This document shows positions 59,839 through 64,000 of a DNA stretch of 64,000 nt, piece by piece. This stretch comes from Batkoa obscura (taxonomy: Eukaryota; Entomophthoromycota; Entomophthoromycetes; Entomophthorales; Batkoaceae). Under the pieces are notes generated by a model. That model made no database searches. It was not told where the DNA came from and saw nothing but the letters and a program-made list of their open reading frames with translations. Position numbers and translations under genes: made by a program. The stretch lies in the NCBI GenBank assembly GCA_030770535.1, contig JASVEC010000018.1:186001-250000 (forward strand), read 5' to 3'. How positions within the stretch are numbered: the first letter of the stretch is position 1; each line of letters begins with the position of its first letter.

Positions 59839-61907
59839 TCATGTCTTAACCTCATAAATCAAAAACAGTACGACAACTAAAAGCATAGCTAAAAACAAGG
59901 TTAGCATCTGCGACCAAAAATAGAAAAAACTTACTAATAGATTTTACAGTAATATAGGGCTTTTGAAAAACAATCTGATGCTCCCCTAACTTTCCATAAA
60001 ATAAAGTCCCCTCATTTGAGAGTGAAACTAAATAATATATAAGTAAATAAAAAGCAAAATTAAATCTCCTACCTAGCATTGTGTACTCTTCTAAATCCCA
60101 TAATGAATACGCCAATATTTCCTTTGACGAAGTAGTTCTACCAATATACTTAAACCTTTTCAACCCTTTACTTTTCGCCCCATAAAACGAGTGAATTTTA
60201 CTTTCACCAACATATGCTGAACTACGTCTCAATCCTAATCAAGTTAAATTCATTTAACAAAAATAACAATATATATACCATTAAGATTTGAAAATATTAA
60301 AAACTGACTATCCTGGGTTTGAATAACAACAAACGTGCGATTATCATTGACCTTGATCATCTTGCTTGATGAAGCAAAATAAAGGTTCCAATCATGCGAT
60401 GTATCTGGCTCGAGCGTGTCATCATCAATAAATGAGGTACGTAGGCTTGTACCATACAAATAGTTGTTTATCATTAATACTTTATTACTATTATCTAATT
60501 CAATCAAATTGCGATAAAATGGGATTGTTATATATGTCTTATCATAGTCCACATAGTATTTTATATCAGGCAAATGTTCTCGATTTAATAAGGAAAAATA
60601 GACGCTTTTACTATTTGGATTAAATCCTGAATTGTAATATTCATTATATTCATGAGTAAGCTTATTAACTATCTATAATTTAAAAGTGAATTAGAATATT
60701 TGAAAACTGATTTAAATTTACGCTAATATCGTTTTCTTTCCAATTAAATCTATTTTCAACGATAGTACATTGCTGTTCAAATACATTTCGTTTTTTTGTT
60801 TGATACACGGTGAGGTCTTTGTAATTCCATATGTATAAAAAAGTAGCTAAAGTTTGTTCTTTGATTGTTAGGTAACTTTCCAAAATAGAAAGGCCATCAC
60901 TAAAAAGCAAGAAATTAATCCAATACTATAAACTTATTATACAATACTGTTTACCCTTTAGATTCACTTAAAAAGATATAATTTATTTTTGAATAAGCAG
61001 CCTGTTTTAAATTAACTGATTTTGATTTAAACCTTCTGGTACTAGGAGGCCCAATGATAACCCGATTAAACCTTTGCTTTATACCATTTTTACCTTTGAA
61101 TGTTTTATCCATTTCAACAACATAAAACAACTTTTCATCATTTTTTCTAATTCCATTACTTAATGTTATACCTCAATTTGAAAACTCTTACCTAGAATAA
61201 ATGACTTTTCCATTCACGATATTTAATGCTTGCGTTGACCCATATCCCGGTAGCTCATACTCTCGATATTTAAATCGATTGTCTATTACTGCTCATAGTT
61301 GGTAAAAACGATAAATCTTTATAAACATTATTTATTAATCTTACCTTCAAAGGCATTTAAATAATAATTTCTCAAAACCGTTTTTATACTAAACTCTTTT
61401 CTAATTTCATACTGTACAGTAATAATGGAATTCTTTTCATCATGAAATGCATTTATAAATACCCCAGGTAATTTATGCTTTAGACAATAACTCCAATTTG
61501 AGGTATTTGTATTTTCTAAGATGAAACAATTAACCGAAGAATTACTATTTTAACTTTACTCACCTTGAATCTCCCTTGGATCAAATGTTTCTTCTTTACT
61601 TCTAAAGTAAACAATTCCTAAAATTAGACGGTTTGTTAGCGTGGCTAAAGTTTAGAATTAATTACCTACCGTTTGAATAACCATCAACTAAGCTGCTACT
61701 ATCATCCCCAACCGAAAAATAGGCTATCTTTTTCTTAAATTCAAATAAAAATGTTTTTGAGTTCTCTGGTAATCTAAAATCCTCTATTTTATCCCTCCTT
61801 AATAGGTAATAATTTTCATTATCTATCTCGTTCCCTCCTAATTTCATAATTATAAATATAAATCCGAGTCCCAATAGGCCCATGATTAGAGCTGAACGAA
61901 AACCCAT
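59839..61907 (-). CDS. Unrecognised protein with a membrane segment at each end
   Basis: Ten short exons in transcript order: 61670-61907, 61564-61617, 61345-61515, 61192-61288, 60955-61158, 60722-60899, 60279-60672, 60073-60234, 59948-60027 and 59839-59907; 548 residues with consistent phases. Residues 5-22 (ALIMGLLGLGFIFIIMKL) form an N-terminal membrane anchor or uncleaved signal; the last exon encodes LTLFLAMLLVVVLFLIY and a short basic tail, a second membrane segment. Between them are strand-rich repeats with aromatic and Asn residues, and phrases such as VEMDKTFKG, TFLYIWNYKDLTVYQ and VIQTQDSQFLIFSN, as in a beta-propeller-like lumenal or extracellular domain. I do not recognise the family. 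The final exon was chosen over an ORF end at 59852 because it gives a clean TM tail and good splice sites. Confidence 0.6.
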
Positions 61908-62572
61908 TCTTGTCTCTGATATTTAAGTGTAAAATAGAAAGAGTTTTTGGTTTGTTTTTAAGTATTATATTCTTTAAAATATGACCTCATGAGCCTTTAA
62001 GCCACTTATATAATTGGTAAGTAATAGGTGAGAAGGAAAGGTTTTGAATAGAGTTATACAGTTAGTGCTGTGATGTTATTGTATATATTTTAAATATATA
62101 CAATACTTCAAATTAAATTAAATCAAATTGAATTACAAAATAGCTTTTAAGACAAGTAATTCTGTCAATTATAATATTTTCTAAATAAGATTTAATGTCA
62201 TGAACATTCATGATATTGTATAATAAAGTTAAAACCTTTCAATCACCATTCAAACAAAAAAACTTTTCAAACAAAAAAACTTTTCAAATAATATTTATGA
62301 TATTGTGTTTCAAGGTTCCTTTTATGTAGTACTTTAATTTAATTATTAAAGTTTTGACTTATCAAAAATGATTGTTCTAACAGTTTTTAGTCTATATTTC
62401 AATAACAATTAACAAATACCATTAAAAAGGTATCAAATTTAAATATTTATTTTTTTATCAGAGCATTGGAAATATTAATATCTTAAAGTTATGACTTTCT
62501 AAAGATATCAAAACTTCAGTTTAGGTGTTTCCATTGAACTAGTTATTAAGCCATTACAGGTCAGCAAAGAAC
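61908..62572. other. Intergenic region with no gene seen
   Basis: The hexadecamer AAACAAAAAAACTTTT occurs twice in tandem near 62251-62285. Otherwise featureless AT-rich DNA. Confidence 0.4.
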
Positions 62573-63358
62573 TTATCTTTTAATAACACCAAGATAATCA
62601 TCTAACATGGATCCAATAGCAACCTAAAAAATTCCAGAATCTTAACAATAAATAATCCAAAAATTTACCACCGCATTTGCATCAACTCTAGTAGATATAA
62701 TTTTAACTCGGATAGCTGTATCTTTGCCAATAACCTTATTTATAATAAAAAATATTATTTTCGATATATTTTAAAACTTTACTTGATCCTCAAAACTAAA
62801 ACAGTTATTTATCCCTGCAGAATCATGAGTAAATCTCGAGGGTATATTCTATTTACATAGTTAATTTATCAAACAAAACTTTGTAATTAAAGTTTACTAT
62901 TTTTGAAATAAAAATACTCAATGGTCCGCACATTGCAAAGAACCCTTGCTATTCATATTATTAAATCAAAGTTTAAAAAACTACTAGTCTATCTTACTGA
63001 GTTCACACTTGCAACCACCGCATCGACCACTTCTCCTTTCATAGGTTTTAAAACAATGGCATTATATTTGACATCAAACTCAGCAAGCCCATTTCCTGGT
63101 ATAATTTTACCACTCGAAATCTCAGCCAAACTTACCACACATATTATATACCCATAAAGTCCAGAGCATTTCCCTTCCACATCATTATGTACTTTTTCTT
63201 GAATTTGGCTTCTTAATGTTGTGCCAAAGAAAGAGGGATGTAGTTGAATGGTGTGGGATAATTGTTTCTAGGTTATTAATATTAATTTAAATCAGCCATA
63301 AACGGAGTCCGTATTATTTTTTGCGTCTTTTGTTGTGCTTGCTTACCAAATAAAACAT
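62573..63358 (-). CDS. RPB7: RNA polymerase II subunit RPB7
   Basis: Six exons in transcript order: 63347-63358, 62998-63267, 62898-62948, 62848-62783, 62669-62734 and 62573-62623; 171 residues, exactly the length of yeast Rpb7. Exon 1 codes only MFYL; exon 2 continues KQLSHTIQLHPSFFG, then EGKCSGLYGYIICV, IIPGNGLAEFDVKYNAIV and KPMKGEVVDAVVASVNS. The S1/OB domain follows: GFFAMCGPLSIFIS, INIPSRF, DTAIRVKIISTRVDANA and VAIGSMLDDYLGVIKR. Rpb7 with Rpb4 forms the stalk over the RNA exit channel and acts in initiation, mRNA export and decay. Each join keeps phase and matches the family at the junctions. All exons but exon 2 are 70 bases or less. Confidence 0.96.
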
Positions 63359-63608
63359 TTTAAATAAAATTTGAAAAAAATGAAATTAGAGATCACAAAC
63401 TATATTTTTAGTACTACAAGTCAACCAATTAAATTCATTCTGAGAAGTTCAAATAAATAACAATTCATCACCACACTGCTATTAGACAGTAACAATTTTT
63501 AGTATTTAAAAATAGATAGTTACGTTAATAATTAAAATAATAAAATCAAAAGTGATAAAAGTTTAATATATTTTTTGAAATATCTACTATTTAAAATAGA
63601 ACAATAAC

Positions 63609-64000
63609 TTAGTTGGCAAGCCCATAATCCAGTTCAAAGTGTTTATGAGAAATATACAAAACAACGATAGATAATAAAGAGGATATTAAAAATATCAAAT
63701 CAAACCAGCGGTAAAAGAAATCAAAGCTAATATTACCCAAAACTAAACTCAATGAATTTCTATTTAAAAGCATATTATTAGTACTATTTTTTAACAATAT
63801 CTTAAAAATTACCTATAATTTTCTGGAAAGTTCGATCGCATCAATAAAACAGTACTTAAAAAATACATTCCCATTGTTTCCGCTAGAAACAATATCAGAT
63901 TTTCCCTTAAGGTTTGAGATGTAAATACTTTAGTAAGCTAAAATTATGTTATCATAAGCTTCTTAACTAGTATTACCATCAATACGATTTACCTTCATGA
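63609..64000 (-). CDS. Golgi pH regulator (GPHR/GPR89-like), 3' end only
   Basis: Transcript-order exons visible: 63993-64000 (partial), 63813-63937 and 63609-63759. The protein ends LTKVFTSQTLRENLILFLAETMGMYF, then STVLLMRSNFPENYR, NSLSLVLGNISFDFFYRWFD and LIFLISSLLSIVVLYISHKH. This matches the C terminus of Golgi pH regulator/GPR89 proteins (last two membrane segments around FYxRWFDxIFL). GPHR is an anion channel for Golgi acidification; plant relatives were studied as GTG proteins. The gene runs off the right edge, so most of it lies outside the window. Confidence 0.88.

Noticed and set aside
59852-59947. Alternative C terminus of the two-TM-segment protein reading through to 59852
   Set aside because: It needs an intron to be read as coding; the spliced version gives a typical membrane tail and good splice signals.
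62921-63157. 78-codon plus-strand frame
   Set aside because: It lies antisense to RPB7 exons 2-3.

Overview
The window is a strongly AT-rich piece of a eukaryotic nuclear chromosome, most likely from an early-diverging, intron-rich fungus. Genes are split by many short introns (about 45-75 bp, GTAAGT-like donors, TAG acceptors). The gene set fits this: a METTL4-type adenine methyltransferase, DHX35 and a Golgi pH regulator (families missing from budding yeast), fungal DUF4436 and CAP secreted proteins, and a GPI-type cell-surface protein. I cannot name the species; a zygomycete-grade lineage is an inference.

Layout. 1-12 kb: a GPI-type protein, an F-box gene, an Old Yellow Enzyme, a decayed DNA transposon with a transposase-like ORF, and a secreted CAP protein, all among repeats. 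12.4-21.7 kb: a compact housekeeping block with an alpha/beta hydrolase, AMPK beta subunit, ESCRT-III Vps2, tRNA-dihydrouridine synthase 3, METTL4, cornichon and a small basic protein. 22-29 kb: a repeat island with miniature elements, two LTR-like repeats, two F-box relics and two identical inverted tRNA-Lys(TTT) genes. 29.5-34.6 kb: acylaminoacyl-peptidase and DHX35 helicase, convergent. 35-43 kb: three more decayed F-box copies with many miniature elements. 44-50 kb: a possible 2H phosphoesterase, a Gly/Gln-repeat secreted protein and an MFS transporter. 50.3-53.2 kb: a second transposon copy with nested insertions. 53.5-64 kb: HRD1 ubiquitin ligase, a DUF4436 membrane protein, an unrecognised two-TM-segment protein, RNA polymerase II subunit RPB7 and the 3' end of a Golgi pH regulator gene, all on the minus strand.

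The main story is a repeat ecosystem. About 24 copies of a ~105 bp miniature inverted-repeat element (MITE) share terminal bases and a TA target with a larger transposon (four copies or remnants). That transposon itself carries MITE and 464 bp LTR-like insertions. The LTR-like repeat sits at the same internal site next to three transposon copies, so they probably share one ancestral insertion or were joined by recombination. These repeats crowd around a small F-box family in which one copy is intact and five are decayed, and they are absent from the two conserved housekeeping blocks. Exon joins below were worked out by eye from frame continuity and splice signals; they have not been checked against transcripts.
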